From contig DASXRQ010000164.1 in assembly GCA_036506495.1 (NCBI GenBank), positions 1-31,525 of the forward strand: a DNA stretch of 31,525 bases. Reading direction: 5' to 3'. This document shows, one piece after another, positions 1 to 7,233 of this stretch. Source of the DNA: DASXRC01 sp036506495. Lineage in GTDB: Bacteria > Actinomycetota > Actinomycetes > Mycobacteriales > Micromonosporaceae. Position 1 is the first letter of the stretch; every line of letters begins with the position of its first letter. A model generated the notes under the pieces. That model was not told where the DNA came from. It saw only the letters and a list, made by a program, of their open reading frames with translations, and made no database searches. A program made the position numbers and the translations under genes.

Positions 1-176
1 TGGACCGGGTACGCGAGCCGAACGCCCCGCCCGGCTGGCCTTCGCCGGGCCCTCGCGCCGCCTCGGCGTGCCTGCGGGTCATCTTCAACGAGGAGTGGGC
101 ACACCACAGCTTCGCCGTCCGCGACCTCGACACGATGGGATACCAGATGCCCCGCGCTGATGTGTCGCGCTGTTGA
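1..176 (+). CDS. DinB-family protein, C-terminal end only
   Basis: The frame opened at base 3 runs without a stop to TGA at 174-176, so the window edge cuts off the 5' part. The visible 57 residues include a Pro/Gly-rich stretch followed by CLRVIFNEEWAHHSFAVRDL. This EEW-HH-AVRDL ending is what I know from the C-termini of actinobacterial DinB/four-helix-bundle proteins, a superfamily of metal-binding hydrolases and thiol (often mycothiol) transferases. The histidines fit metal ligation in that fold. The substrate cannot be judged from this fragment, and no neighbour suggests one. Confidence 0.6.
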   Translation, partial: DRVREPNAPPGWPSPGPRAASACLRVIFNEEWAHHSFAVRDLDTMGYQMPRADVSRC

Positions 177-478
177 GTCATGCTGATCAGTCGCGCGGGG
201 ACGGCGGACGCCCCGCAGCACCCCGGTGCCAGTGAGCACGCCCGGATCGGGTGCTGCCGCCGGCCGTACGGGAACCGTGGCACGCCCGCCCGCGTCCAAC
301 CGCGAACGCCCCAGCCGGAACCGGCCAGGGCGCTTTCATGACCCCGACCGGGCGGCTGAGACGACCGGGACTGCTCGACCTGCGCGACGAAGGCACCGCG
401 CTCGCCGCGTAGCGGGGCCTGCCATACCGCCCGCGCGCCTCCCCGGAACCGGGTGCGGAAGGGCCTAACCTGGCCGGC
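177..478. other. Intergenic stretch, no credible gene
   Basis: About 300 bases between the DinB-type gene and the coiled-coil gene. It holds only short open frames of Arg/Pro-rich composition typical of non-coding high-GC DNA. One 24-codon frame (338-412) could encode a tiny peptide, but it has no convincing ribosome-binding site and I do not call it. The right end holds the putative -10 box of the next gene. Confidence 0.5.
466..471 (+). promoter_or_regulatory. Putative -10 box, leaderless start of the coiled-coil gene
   Basis: TAACCT fits the actinobacterial TANNNT -10 pattern. It ends seven bases before the ATG at 479, the spacing expected if transcription begins at the start codon. There is no Shine-Dalgarno sequence at a normal distance and no recognisable -35. 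Confidence 0.4.
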
Positions 479-1519
479 ATGAGCGCCCCGACCGGGACCG
501 ACGAGCGCCCGTGTGTCCACTGTGGACGGCCGGTACCCCAGCGAGGCGGCGCCGGCCGTCCGTTCCGGTACTGCCGGGACAACGACGGCGCCTGCCTGCG
601 GGCGGCCCGTAACAGCCGGATGCGCGAACGTAACTCCCCCGGCCTGGCCGGCCAGGTGGCCCGGACCTGGGAACTGGTCGAGCGGCTGGAGCTGACCGCC
701 GGTACCCTCGCCGACGCACTCGCCGCCGAGCTGAGCCCGGCCGGGGTGGAGCGGCAGACCGCCGCCGTCCGGGCCGAGGCCGCGGTCCACGTCGCGGCCG
801 CGCACGCGGAGCGGGACGAGGCCCGCCAGGAGGCGCAGGCGGCCGGCACGGAAGCCGCGGCACGCCGGGGTGAGGTGGCGGCCGCCACCCAGCGGGTCGC
901 CGAGCTGGAACAGGCACTGGCGCGCGCTGAGGAGGCGACCCGGCAGGCGGCCAGCGAGCGCGCGGAGGCGACCGCGCAGCGGGAGGCGGCCAACGCCCGG
1001 ACGGCCCGGGCGGACGGGCTGCGTGAGCAGGCCGAGCAGGAGCGGGACCGGCTGACCGAGGAGCTGGCGCGGGTACGGCAGGCCCACGAGACCCAGCTGC
1101 ACGAGCTGACGGGCGAGCGGGACGCCCTGCGCGGGCAGGTCGCCGGGCTGACCCGGGACCGGGACGAGTTGCGGGTACGGGTAACGGAATCGGCCGAGGA
1201 ACGCGACCGGCTCGGCAGCCAGCTCGATCAGGTGCGCGAGCTGGCCGGCACGCTCCAGCGGGAGTCCGACCGGTACCGGTGGGAGGCGCAGACCGCTCAG
1301 GCCGAGCTGGATCGCGCCCGTACCGTGGTGGAGCGGAGCAACGCCGAACGTGCCGAGTTCGCCACCCAGCTGGCCGAGCTGCGGGGCGAACTGGTCGCCG
1401 CCCGAGCCGGGTGGCATACCGCCGAACGACACGCCGAGCAGCTCGCCGGGCAGGTCAACGCGCTGACCACCGCGTTGACCCAGCTCCGGCAACCCGAGCC
1501 CGACAACTCACTTGCCTGA
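479..1519 (+). CDS. Zinc-knuckle / long coiled-coil protein
   Basis: A 346-residue protein of unknown function. Residues about 11-45 form a cysteine motif (CVHCGRP, then RYCRD and GACLRAARN) that looks like a small zinc ribbon. From about residue 60 to 340 the protein is almost entirely Glu/Ala/Arg/Gln-rich with heptad periodicity, so a long continuous coiled coil is predicted, with no signal peptide or membrane segment. Automated pipelines tend to name such proteins Smc-like, but no ATPase motifs are present. The design of a zinc head on a rod suggests a structural or DNA/RNA-associated scaffold; that is inference. The ATG at 479 is chosen because a TANNNT box sits seven bases upstream and the cysteine motif follows immediately. 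Confidence 0.7.
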   Translation: MSAPTGTDERPCVHCGRPVPQRGGAGRPFRYCRDNDGACLRAARNSRMRERNSPGLAGQVARTWELVERLELTAGTLADALAAELSPAGVERQTAAVRAEAAVHVAAAHAERDEARQEAQAAGTEAAARRGEVAAATQRVAELEQALARAEEATRQAASERAEATAQREAANARTARADGLREQAEQERDRLTEELARVRQAHETQLHELTGERDALRGQVAGLTRDRDELRVRVTESAEERDRLGSQLDQVRELAGTLQRESDRYRWEAQTAQAELDRARTVVERSNAERAEFATQLAELRGELVAARAGWHTAERHAEQLAGQVNALTTALTQLRQPEPDNSLA

Positions 1520-1629
1520 CGCAAGTAAGTCCCGTCCGGTCGGCGGGCCCCGAGCGGGAGAGGATGATCGGGCAAAGCCCCGCTACCCTCGAAGAAGGTG
1601 ACACGGTACGCTCCCGGGCCGGGTACCAG

Positions 1630-1655
1630 GGAATCGACACACCGGTCGCCTCGTT
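1630..1655 (+). promoter_or_regulatory. SigR-type promoter of rbpA
   Basis: GGAAT (1630-1634) and GTT (1653-1655) are separated by exactly 18 bases, matching the Streptomyces SigR consensus GGAAT-N18-GTT. rbpA is a known SigR target in S. coelicolor. Transcription would start near 1660, leaving a leader of roughly 35-40 bases that contains the ribosome-binding site AAGGGG at 1682-1687. Confidence 0.75.
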
Positions 1656-1697
1656 ACACCGAAGAACCGTCTCCAGACCCGAAGGGGAAAGCCGACC

Positions 1698-2039
1698 ATG
1701 GGCGAGCGCATGCTGCGCGGAAGCCGCCTCGGAGCCGTCAGCTACGAGTCCGACCGAAACACCGAGCTGGCTCCGCGACAGACCCGCGAATACCTCTGCG
1801 CCAGGGGTCACCAGTTCGAGGTGCCCTTCGCCGTCGACGCCGAGGTTCCGATCACCTGGGAGTGCAAGTTCGACGGCACCATCGCGCGGCTGGTTGACGG
1901 CAGCGAGCCCGAGCAGAAGAAGGCCAAGCCGCCGCGTACCCACTGGGACATGCTGCTGGAGCGGCGCTCGATCGCCGAGCTCGAGGACATCCTGGCGGAG
2001 CGGCTGGAAGAGGTACGGGCCCGGCGCGGCCGCGCCTGA
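1698..2039 (+). CDS. rbpA: RNA polymerase-binding protein RbpA
   Basis: The 113-residue product matches RbpA over its full length. RbpA is an actinobacterial transcription factor that binds the principal sigma factor and the polymerase beta' region, stabilises the open complex and modulates rifampicin response. Visible features are the N-terminal MGERMLRGSRLGAVSYE tail, a central beta-barrel domain (about residues 28-70) and the C-terminal sigma-interaction helix (THWDMLLERRSIAELEDIL, about 81-99). Cys34, His38 and Cys56 are in place, corresponding to the zinc ligands described for S. coelicolor RbpA. The start has AAGGGG about ten bases upstream. A SigR-type promoter precedes the gene, so induction by thiol-oxidative stress is expected. 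A strong hairpin follows the stop. Confidence 0.95.
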   Translation: MGERMLRGSRLGAVSYESDRNTELAPRQTREYLCARGHQFEVPFAVDAEVPITWECKFDGTIARLVDGSEPEQKKAKPPRTHWDMLLERRSIAELEDILAERLEEVRARRGRA

Positions 2040-2049
2040 CGTAACCGCT

Positions 2050-2089
2050 GAACGAGCGCCCCGAACCGGCCGGCTCGGGGCGCTCGTTC
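2050..2089. terminator. Bidirectional terminator between rbpA and fxsA
   Basis: A perfect 15-bp inverted repeat (GAACGAGCGCCCCGA at 2050-2064 and its complement at 2075-2089) with a 10-base loop sits between two convergent genes. There is no T-tract, as is usual in high-GC actinobacteria. Its last two bases overlap the fxsA stop codon, so it can serve both strands. Confidence 0.75.
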
Positions 2090-2567
2090 ACGAGTCGATG
2101 ATCTCGCCCTCGATCGGGGAGCTGTCCTCCGGTGCGGGCGTGCTCCGGCGCACCCGTACCCGACGGGGCCCGAACAGGTCACCCGCCACGGCCGGGGAGA
2201 CCCGCCGCTCGGCCAGCCCGCGTACCCCCGCGCCGGCCACCCGGCGTGCCACCGGTATCCGCAACGCCAACCCGAGCGTGTCGGTCAGGAACCCCGGCAG
2301 CACCAGCAGCAGCGCGCTGAGCATGCCGACCACCCCGTCGCTGGCGTGCGTCCCGACCGGCCGCCCGGCGCCGGCCGCCTCCCGCAGTGCCCGCCAGGCC
2401 CGGACCCCCTCCCGGCGCAGCAACCAGGCACCCAGCAGGGTGGTGGCCAGCACGAGCAGGACGGTAACCAGCAGCCCGACCGCCCGCTCCACGAGCACCA
2501 GCAGGGCAAACTCCAGTGCGCCCACGACGAGCAGCCCGAGCACGATCAGTGCCAGTCGCCGTTGCAT
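2088..2567 (-). CDS. fxsA: FxsA family membrane protein
   Basis: A 159-residue product with the FxsA domain. It begins MQRRLALIVLGLLVVGALEF, has two N-terminal hydrophobic helices (about residues 5-25 and 28-50), a conserved amphipathic part with LRREG, and a third hydrophobic segment (VGMLSALLLVLPGFLTDTLGL, about 82-102), then a charged cytoplasmic tail. E. coli FxsA, when overproduced, relieves exclusion of phage T7 by the F plasmid; its normal role is unknown. The ATG at 2567 follows GGGAGG at a good distance. It lies downstream of ppm1 on the same strand with a 47-base gap, the neighbourhood also seen in mycobacteria. Much longer open frames extend upstream but lack FxsA homology. Confidence 0.85.
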   Translation of the reverse strand: MQRRLALIVLGLLVVGALEFALLVLVERAVGLLVTVLLVLATTLLGAWLLRREGVRAWRALREAAGAGRPVGTHASDGVVGMLSALLLVLPGFLTDTLGLALRIPVARRVAGAGVRGLAERRVSPAVAGDLFGPRRVRVRRSTPAPEDSSPIEGEIIDS

Positions 2568-2614
2568 GCCGCCTCCCGTGTCGCGGCCGGACCGCGGCCC
2601 GATGCCGCCCACAC

Positions 2615-3406
2615 CTACTCGCGTTTGCCGCTGAACATATGACGCAACGCATCCAGCCGCGCCCGCGTTCCCCACAGGCCGACCCGCCAGAACGCCTCGC
2701 GGACGATGTTGGAGCTCATCTTGCTCGCGCCGCGCTCGCGCTCGGCGAACGTGATCGGCACCTCGGCGACCCGGAAGCCGCACTTGTGCGCCCGCCAGAT
2801 CAGGTCGATCTGGAAGCAGTACCCCTGCGAGCTGACCGAGTCGATCTCGATCTTCTCCAGTACCGGCATCCGGTAGGCCCGGTACCCGCCGGTGGCGTCC
2901 CGGTACGGCACCCCGAGCGCGAGCCGGGTGTACAGGTTGCCGCCGCGGGACAGGATCTCCCGGCGCCGGGGCCAGTTGACCACCGTCCCGCCCGGCACGT
3001 ACCGGGAGCCGAGTACCGCGTCGTGGTCGCGCAGCTTGTCCAGCAGCCGGGACAGCTGCTCGGGGGCGTGTGAGCCGTCCGCGTCCATCTCCACGACCGA
3101 CTCGTACCCGTGCTCGCGCGCCCACGCGAAGCCGGCCACGTATGCCGCGCCCAGCCCCTGCTTGCCCGGCCGGTGCAGCACGTGTACCTGCCCGTCACCG
3201 GCGGCCAGCTCGTCAGCGAGCGCTCCGGTGCCGTCCGGGCTGTTGTCGTCGGCGACCAGGATGTCCACCTCGGGTACCGCGGCCCGGACCCGCCCGACGA
3301 TGATCCCGATGTTGTCGGCCTCGTTGTACGTGGGGATCACCACGAGCACCCGACCCACTCCGGGGTAGCCGACACCGTGCTCCGGCGTCGTGGCGTCCTG
3401 GCTCAC
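2615..3406 (-). CDS. ppm1: Polyprenol monophosphomannose synthase
   Basis: A 263-residue GT2-family glycosyltransferase of the dolichol-phosphate-mannose synthase type. It transfers mannose from GDP-mannose to polyprenyl phosphate at the inner face of the membrane, supplying donor for lipoglycan and protein O-mannosylation. Visible motifs are VVIPTYNEADNIG near the N-terminus, VADDNSPDGTG, the metal-binding MDADGSH and the SSQGYCFQIDL segment. There are no C-terminal membrane helices, so this is the soluble catalytic form. In M. tuberculosis the equivalent domain is fused behind an Lnt domain; here the two are separate but adjacent genes. The GTG at 3406 follows a strong AGGAGGA. A 20-bp duplication upstream has changed how it joins lnt. 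Confidence 0.92.
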   Translation of the reverse strand: MSQDATTPEHGVGYPGVGRVLVVIPTYNEADNIGIIVGRVRAAVPEVDILVADDNSPDGTGALADELAAGDGQVHVLHRPGKQGLGAAYVAGFAWAREHGYESVVEMDADGSHAPEQLSRLLDKLRDHDAVLGSRYVPGGTVVNWPRRREILSRGGNLYTRLALGVPYRDATGGYRAYRMPVLEKIEIDSVSSQGYCFQIDLIWRAHKCGFRVAEVPITFAERERGASKMSSNIVREAFWRVGLWGTRARLDALRHMFSGKRE

Positions 3407-3417
3407 AGTTCCTCCTG

Positions 3418-3458
3418 GGTCAGTCGTTGGCGTCGGCGGTCAGTCGTTGGCGTCGGCG
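3418..3458. repeat. 20-bp perfect tandem duplication at the lnt/ppm1 junction
   Basis: The unit GTCAGTCGTTGGCGTCGGCG occurs at 3419-3438 and again at 3439-3458, and the 20-base period extends one base further left. Because 20 is not a multiple of three, the two copies are translated in different frames and the downstream copy supplies the present lnt stop codon. Confidence 0.95.
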
Positions 3459-5018
3459 CAGCAGCCCGGCCCCGGCGAGACCGAGCAGGCCAAGGCCGAC
3501 GAGCATACTCTCCGCCGCGGGTCCGAGCTCACTGGCCAGCGTACGGTTCGTGCCCAGGCGCAGCTCACGGACCCGGACCGCGCGGACGTTGAACCCGGTG
3601 GCGTCGAAGACCCGCCCGTCGGCGGTGGCGAACCCGGAGATGCCGACCGTCGACACCATCAGGGCGTCGCGCCCGTGCTCCACCGCCCGCAGCCGGACCA
3701 TGGCCAGCTGCTGCCCCGCTTCGGCCGCGGTGAAGTCGGCGTTGTTGGTCTGTACGGCCAGCAGCGCTGCTCCTCCGTCAACGGTGTCGCGCACGATGTC
3801 GTCGTAGGCTACCTCGAAACAGATCGCCACCCCGACCCGCGCCGGCCCGACCTGGAGCACCCCGGGCCGGTCACCCGGCACGAACTCGGAGCGGACCAGG
3901 TCGACCCGGTCGCTGACCAGCCGGGCGATCGAGCGCAACGGCATGTACTCGGCGAACGGTACCGGGTGCCGCTTGACGTACCGGTCGGTGACGATATCGC
4001 CGGGCAGCCAGACCAGGGCCGCGTTGCGGGCGTGGTCGCCGGGTCCGACCAGCACCGCGCCGAGCAGGATCGGTACGCCGATCGTGTCGGCCGCCTGGCT
4101 GATCCGGGCCCGGGCGTCGGCGTCCTGCTCGATCAGCGGGTCGATGTCGCTGGCGTTCTCCGGCCACACCACCAGGTCGGGCTGGGCCACGGTGCCCTGG
4201 CGGATCCGGGCGGCCAGGTCGAGCGTGGCGTCGACGTGGTTGTCCAGTACCGCCCTGCGCTGGGCATTGAACTCCAGCCCCAGCCGCGGCACGTTGCCCT
4301 GCACGATGGCAACCGTGACGGCGCGCCCGCCCGGGCTGCTGCTCGGCACGACCAGGCCGGAGAGCACCACCAGCACCGCCGCGCCGAGCAGGACAGCCGC
4401 GCGCCGCGGTGCCCGCGGCGTCTGCCAGGCCAGCAGCGCGACCAGACCGCCGGTCAGTGCGACCAGGAAGGTCACCAGGGGGGCACCGCCGAGCGCGGCG
4501 TAGCGCAGCAGCGGCGAGTCGCCCTGGCTGAACGCCAAGCGGCCCCACGGGAAGCCGCCGAAGGGTATCCGGTCGCGCAGCGCCTCCTGCCCGGTCCACA
4601 GCGCCGCGGTGAGCAGCGGCCAGCTCCACCGGTACCGGTCGACCAGCGGGCTGCTCCACGCGGCGAGGCCGGCCAGCAGCGCGACGAACGCCGCCTGCAA
4701 CGCGGAGAGGATCAGCCACGGCGCGGTACCGCCGACGATCCGGGTCCAGGACAGCAGCATGACGAAGAGGGTCAGGCCGGTCAGCGCGCCCAGCCCGGCG
4801 CCGGCCCAGAAGCCCCGGCGGTGTACCGCGAGAGCGAGCAGCGCCACCCCGATCGGGGCGCACCACCACTGGCCGAAGTTGGGGAAGGCGACCAGCAGCA
4901 CGACACCCGCGGCCACCGCCGCGGCCACGGCCAGCCATCGGGGCAGCCGGACCGGCGCCGGTTCCGCCGGGGCGGGCGCGGCCGGGCTCGGCGCGGGAAC
5001 CACCTCGGCGGTCGTCAT
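3420..5018 (-). CDS. lnt: Apolipoprotein N-acyltransferase
   Basis: A 532-residue membrane protein. The N-terminal part (about residues 28-220) holds the run of hydrophobic helices typical of Lnt. The following periplasmic-side nitrilase-like domain carries the catalytic triad Glu287 (VVWPENASD), Lys349 (YVKRHPVPFAEYMP) and Cys400 (AICFEVAYDD). A last hydrophobic helix lies near the C-terminus (about 500-522). Lnt transfers a third acyl chain to the N-terminal cysteine of lipoproteins. The ATG at 5018 was chosen because GAAGGG lies upstream; an earlier in-frame ATG at 5087 would add 23 unconserved residues. The C-terminal residues ADAND come from a frame-shifted tandem duplication. With a single repeat copy the gene would end in TQEEL and overlap the ppm1 start by GTGA. 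Confidence 0.92.
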   Translation of the reverse strand: MTTAEVVPAPSPAAPAPAEPAPVRLPRWLAVAAAVAAGVVLLVAFPNFGQWWCAPIGVALLALAVHRRGFWAGAGLGALTGLTLFVMLLSWTRIVGGTAPWLILSALQAAFVALLAGLAAWSSPLVDRYRWSWPLLTAALWTGQEALRDRIPFGGFPWGRLAFSQGDSPLLRYAALGGAPLVTFLVALTGGLVALLAWQTPRAPRRAAVLLGAAVLVVLSGLVVPSSSPGGRAVTVAIVQGNVPRLGLEFNAQRRAVLDNHVDATLDLAARIRQGTVAQPDLVVWPENASDIDPLIEQDADARARISQAADTIGVPILLGAVLVGPGDHARNAALVWLPGDIVTDRYVKRHPVPFAEYMPLRSIARLVSDRVDLVRSEFVPGDRPGVLQVGPARVGVAICFEVAYDDIVRDTVDGGAALLAVQTNNADFTAAEAGQQLAMVRLRAVEHGRDALMVSTVGISGFATADGRVFDATGFNVRAVRVRELRLGTNRTLASELGPAAESMLVGLGLLGLAGAGLLRRRQRLTADAND

Positions 5019-5524
5019 GCTCAGCCCTTCGCCGCTTCCGATCAGGTGCCCCCATTGTCGACGAGTTGGCGCCCACGGCGAAATCAAGCAGCGGCCAGAT
5101 CAGGGAGCGGCCGGATCACAACAGGAATCGGGGCGCGGCCGATACCGGCCACGCCCCGTGCTCCCAGGCCCTATCCGGGCCGGTGCGGCAGACTGCGATC
5201 CCCCGCGACCTTCGGACCGACCGGATGCGAGCTGGCTGCCCGCTGCCCGCCGTTGTCTACTGGCCGCGCGTACCCCCCTGCCCTAACCACCGTGCGGTCG
5301 CCGGATCGCGCCATCCCGCCGACCCCCGCCCACTGGACCTGGCCGAACGCGGCAACCAGGTTGGCAACCGCCGGCCAGCGAGCGATGGGACGACACGATC
5401 AACGCACCGCTCCCGAAGTAGGACTCCAAAACGGTACGCGCACGCACCCGGAGCCTGTCAACCGCTAGCCGTACGGTGGACACGTCTGTCGGCGTGTCGC
5501 TCTGGCGTGTCTTCGAGGTGAACA
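5019..5524. other. 506-base intergenic region upstream of lnt
   Basis: The region lies between the end of the lysine operon and lnt, both on the minus strand. I see no credible gene: the open frames here lack family motifs and have no good start signals. It holds one strong hairpin (5129-5158), a weak inverted repeat GACACG/CGTGTC (5479-5498) just beyond the last gene of the lysine operon, and presumably the lnt promoter. Confidence 0.5.
5129..5158. terminator. Strong hairpin between the lysine operon and lnt
   Basis: CGGGGCG (5129-5135) pairs with CGCCCCG (5152-5158) and, after one C-A mismatch, GGCCG pairs with CGGCC around the loop ATAC. This makes a 12-bp stem. Its position about 110 bases upstream of lnt suggests insulation from transcription arriving from the lysine operon. 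A transcriptional role is inferred. Confidence 0.4.
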
Positions 5525-6862
5525 CTAAGACGAGATCATCGGTACGGTGGGTAGCCGGGATTGCAGGAGCGCGAGTGCCACCGCCGGGTGCTCGGCGGCC
5601 AGCAGCCCGGCCGGGGCGAGCACGTAGTCCCGGTCGACCGCGGTGACCGGACGGTGCGGCAGCGCCCAACCCCCGGCGTGGTCGGTCAGCGGGGCGGCCA
5701 GGATCGCCTCCGCCTGCTCCGGGCCGGCATGCCGGAGCACTCCGCCGGAGCCGATCAGCAGCCGCACCTCTCGCAGGTCCCGGCCCGCTCGGGAGTGCCG
5801 GCGCAGCGCCAGCATCGCGGCCAGGGCGGCGATCCGCGCGTCGGCGTGGCGCTCCGCGTCGTCGGTGGCGACCAGGCCGGGATCGGCCACCCGCCGGTCG
5901 GCCGCACCGGCCAGCTGCGCGGCCGCGACCGGGTCGAGCAGGCGTCCGGCGGTGGCGGCCTCGACCACGCCGGGCGCGCTCCAGCGCATCCCCAGGTCCC
6001 CTTCGACGGTACGGCCGGCACGAAGCGTCCCGGCGGCCGGTTCTTCCCGGTCCCGGTTCAGCACCGAGTACACGTCGGTGGTCGCCCCGCCGATGTCGAG
6101 CACCACCAGGTCGGTACCGGTGTGCTCGGCGAGCAGCTGAACGCCGGTCAGCACGGCGTCGGGGGTGGCCGCCCGGACCAGCGACGCGAAGCGGGTACCC
6201 CGGGACAACCGCTTGCCGCCGATGACGTGCCGCAGGAACACCCGCCGGATGGCGGCCCGCGCCGGCTCCGGGTCGAGCACCCCGATGCGGGGCAGCACGT
6301 TGCCGGCCACGGTGACCGGTACCCCCCGGGCGATCAGCGCGTCCCGGGCCGGCTCCCGCGCGTCGGCGTTGCCGGCCAGCACCACCGGTACCCGCAGGCG
6401 CGCGCCGGCCAGCCGGTACGCGTTGTGCAGCAGGGTCTGCGCGTCCCCGCCGTCGGTACCCCCGACAAGCAGCACCACGTCCGGACGCGCGGCGCGCAGC
6501 GCGGCCACCCTGGTACCGTCCAGCCGCCCGGCGGCCACGTGGACCACCCGGGCCCCGGCGGTGAGCCCGACCTGGGTACCGGCCCGGGCGGTGACCAGCT
6601 CCTCGTACCCGACCACCGCCAGGCGCAGCCCGCCACCGGCACTGGAGCACACGTACAGCGGATGGCCGGTACCCCCGGCGGCGGCCACCGCCGCATCCAG
6701 CCCGTCCAGCACGTCCGTGCCTACCGTGGTCGGGTGCGCCGCCGTACCGACCAGCTCCCCGCCGGCCAGGTCGACCACGGCCACCTTGGTCCAGGTCGAC
6801 CCGACGTCGGCGCAGACCGCGAAACCAGCACCGGCCCGACCCGTCACGGCCCGACCCGTCAC
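5525..6862 (-). CDS. GlmL/MutL-family ATPase, putative reactivase of the B12 aminomutase
   Basis: A 445-residue member of the GlmL/MutL family, not the DNA-repair MutL. The actin-like ATPase fold is shown by the first phosphate loop DVGSTWTK (residues 19-26), VLLVGGTDGGD, the second phosphate motif VVLDIGGATTDVYSV and the late LIGSGGVLRHA. Family members sit beside glutamate mutase and other adenosylcobalamin aminomutases and are thought to reactivate or assemble them. As the last gene of the kamD-kamE operon it most likely serves lysine 5,6-aminomutase; that is inference. The GTG at 6862 overlaps the kal stop by GTGA. A 15-bp in-frame duplication repeats this start, so the second GTG at 6847 is an alternative. 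Confidence 0.82.
   Translation of the reverse strand: MTGRAVTGRAGAGFAVCADVGSTWTKVAVVDLAGGELVGTAAHPTTVGTDVLDGLDAAVAAAGGTGHPLYVCSSAGGGLRLAVVGYEELVTARAGTQVGLTAGARVVHVAAGRLDGTRVAALRAARPDVVLLVGGTDGGDAQTLLHNAYRLAGARLRVPVVLAGNADAREPARDALIARGVPVTVAGNVLPRIGVLDPEPARAAIRRVFLRHVIGGKRLSRGTRFASLVRAATPDAVLTGVQLLAEHTGTDLVVLDIGGATTDVYSVLNRDREEPAAGTLRAGRTVEGDLGMRWSAPGVVEAATAGRLLDPVAAAQLAGAADRRVADPGLVATDDAERHADARIAALAAMLALRRHSRAGRDLREVRLLIGSGGVLRHAGPEQAEAILAAPLTDHAGGWALPHRPVTAVDRDYVLAPAGLLAAEHPAVALALLQSRLPTVPMISS
6833..6862. repeat. 15-bp tandem duplication containing the start codon of the GlmL-like gene
   Basis: GGCCCGACCCGTCAC occurs twice in a row (6833-6847 and 6848-6862). On the minus strand each copy reads GTG ACG GGT CGG GCC, so both the GTG start and the next four codons are duplicated in frame. 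Confidence 0.9.
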
Positions 6863-7233
6863 GGCACGACGACGGTGCCGGTGGCCACCACCGCGACAAT
6901 GGGCGGGTCCAGCACCTCCGCCGCGGACGCACCCTTGTCCGGCTGGGCGCGGCACACCACCGAGCAGGAGAACTCGATGGTCCGGGAGCGGTTGCCGATC
7001 CGGCTCACCTGCCCGCTCACCTCGATCACGTCCCCGGCCCGGATCGGCGCGACGAACTGCACGTCCGAGTAGGAGGCGAACAGCCCCTCGTCGCCGTCGA
7101 GCCGGATACACAACTCGGTGGCCACGTCACCGAACAGGCCGAGCGCGTACGCCCCGTCGACCAGCGCGCCGCCGTAGTGGGCGTGGGAGTGCGGCACGTA
7201 CCGCCGATGTTTGACGACCAACCCGACGCTCAC
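6859..7233 (-). CDS. kal: 3-aminobutyryl-CoA ammonia-lyase
   Basis: A 124-residue hotdog-fold protein. The segments HAHYGGALVDGAYALGLFGD, ATELCIRLDGDEGLFASY and FVAPIRAGDVIEVSGQV match the lysine-fermentation enzyme Kal, which removes ammonia from L-3-aminobutyryl-CoA to give crotonyl-CoA. Length is as expected for Kal. It is translationally coupled on both sides: its GTG start at 7233 overlaps the kamE stop by GTGA, and its stop overlaps the next gene's GTG the same way. Outside this context it could be mistaken for a thioesterase, but the operon makes Kal the better name. Confidence 0.87.
   Translation of the reverse strand: MSVGLVVKHRRYVPHSHAHYGGALVDGAYALGLFGDVATELCIRLDGDEGLFASYSDVQFVAPIRAGDVIEVSGQVSRIGNRSRTIEFSCSVVCRAQPDKGASAAEVLDPPIVAVVATGTVVVP

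Noticed and set aside
338..412. A 24-codon ORF upstream of the coiled-coil gene
   Set aside because: No good ribosome-binding site, no recognisable homology and a composition like the surrounding non-coding DNA.
3390..5468. A 692-codon plus-strand open frame antisense to lnt
   Set aside because: The translation is dominated by Gln/Arg/Pro/Gly without conserved motifs, and the opposite strand encodes a complete Lnt with its catalytic triad.
5479..5498. GACACG/CGTGTC hairpin as terminator of the lysine operon
   Set aside because: A 6-bp stem with an 8-base loop is too weak for confident assignment. The stronger hairpin at 5129-5158 is listed instead.
6859..7233. Naming the hotdog protein a generic thioesterase
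   Set aside because: Its HYGG-LVDGA and DGDEGLF segments and the operon context fit 3-aminobutyryl-CoA ammonia-lyase better.
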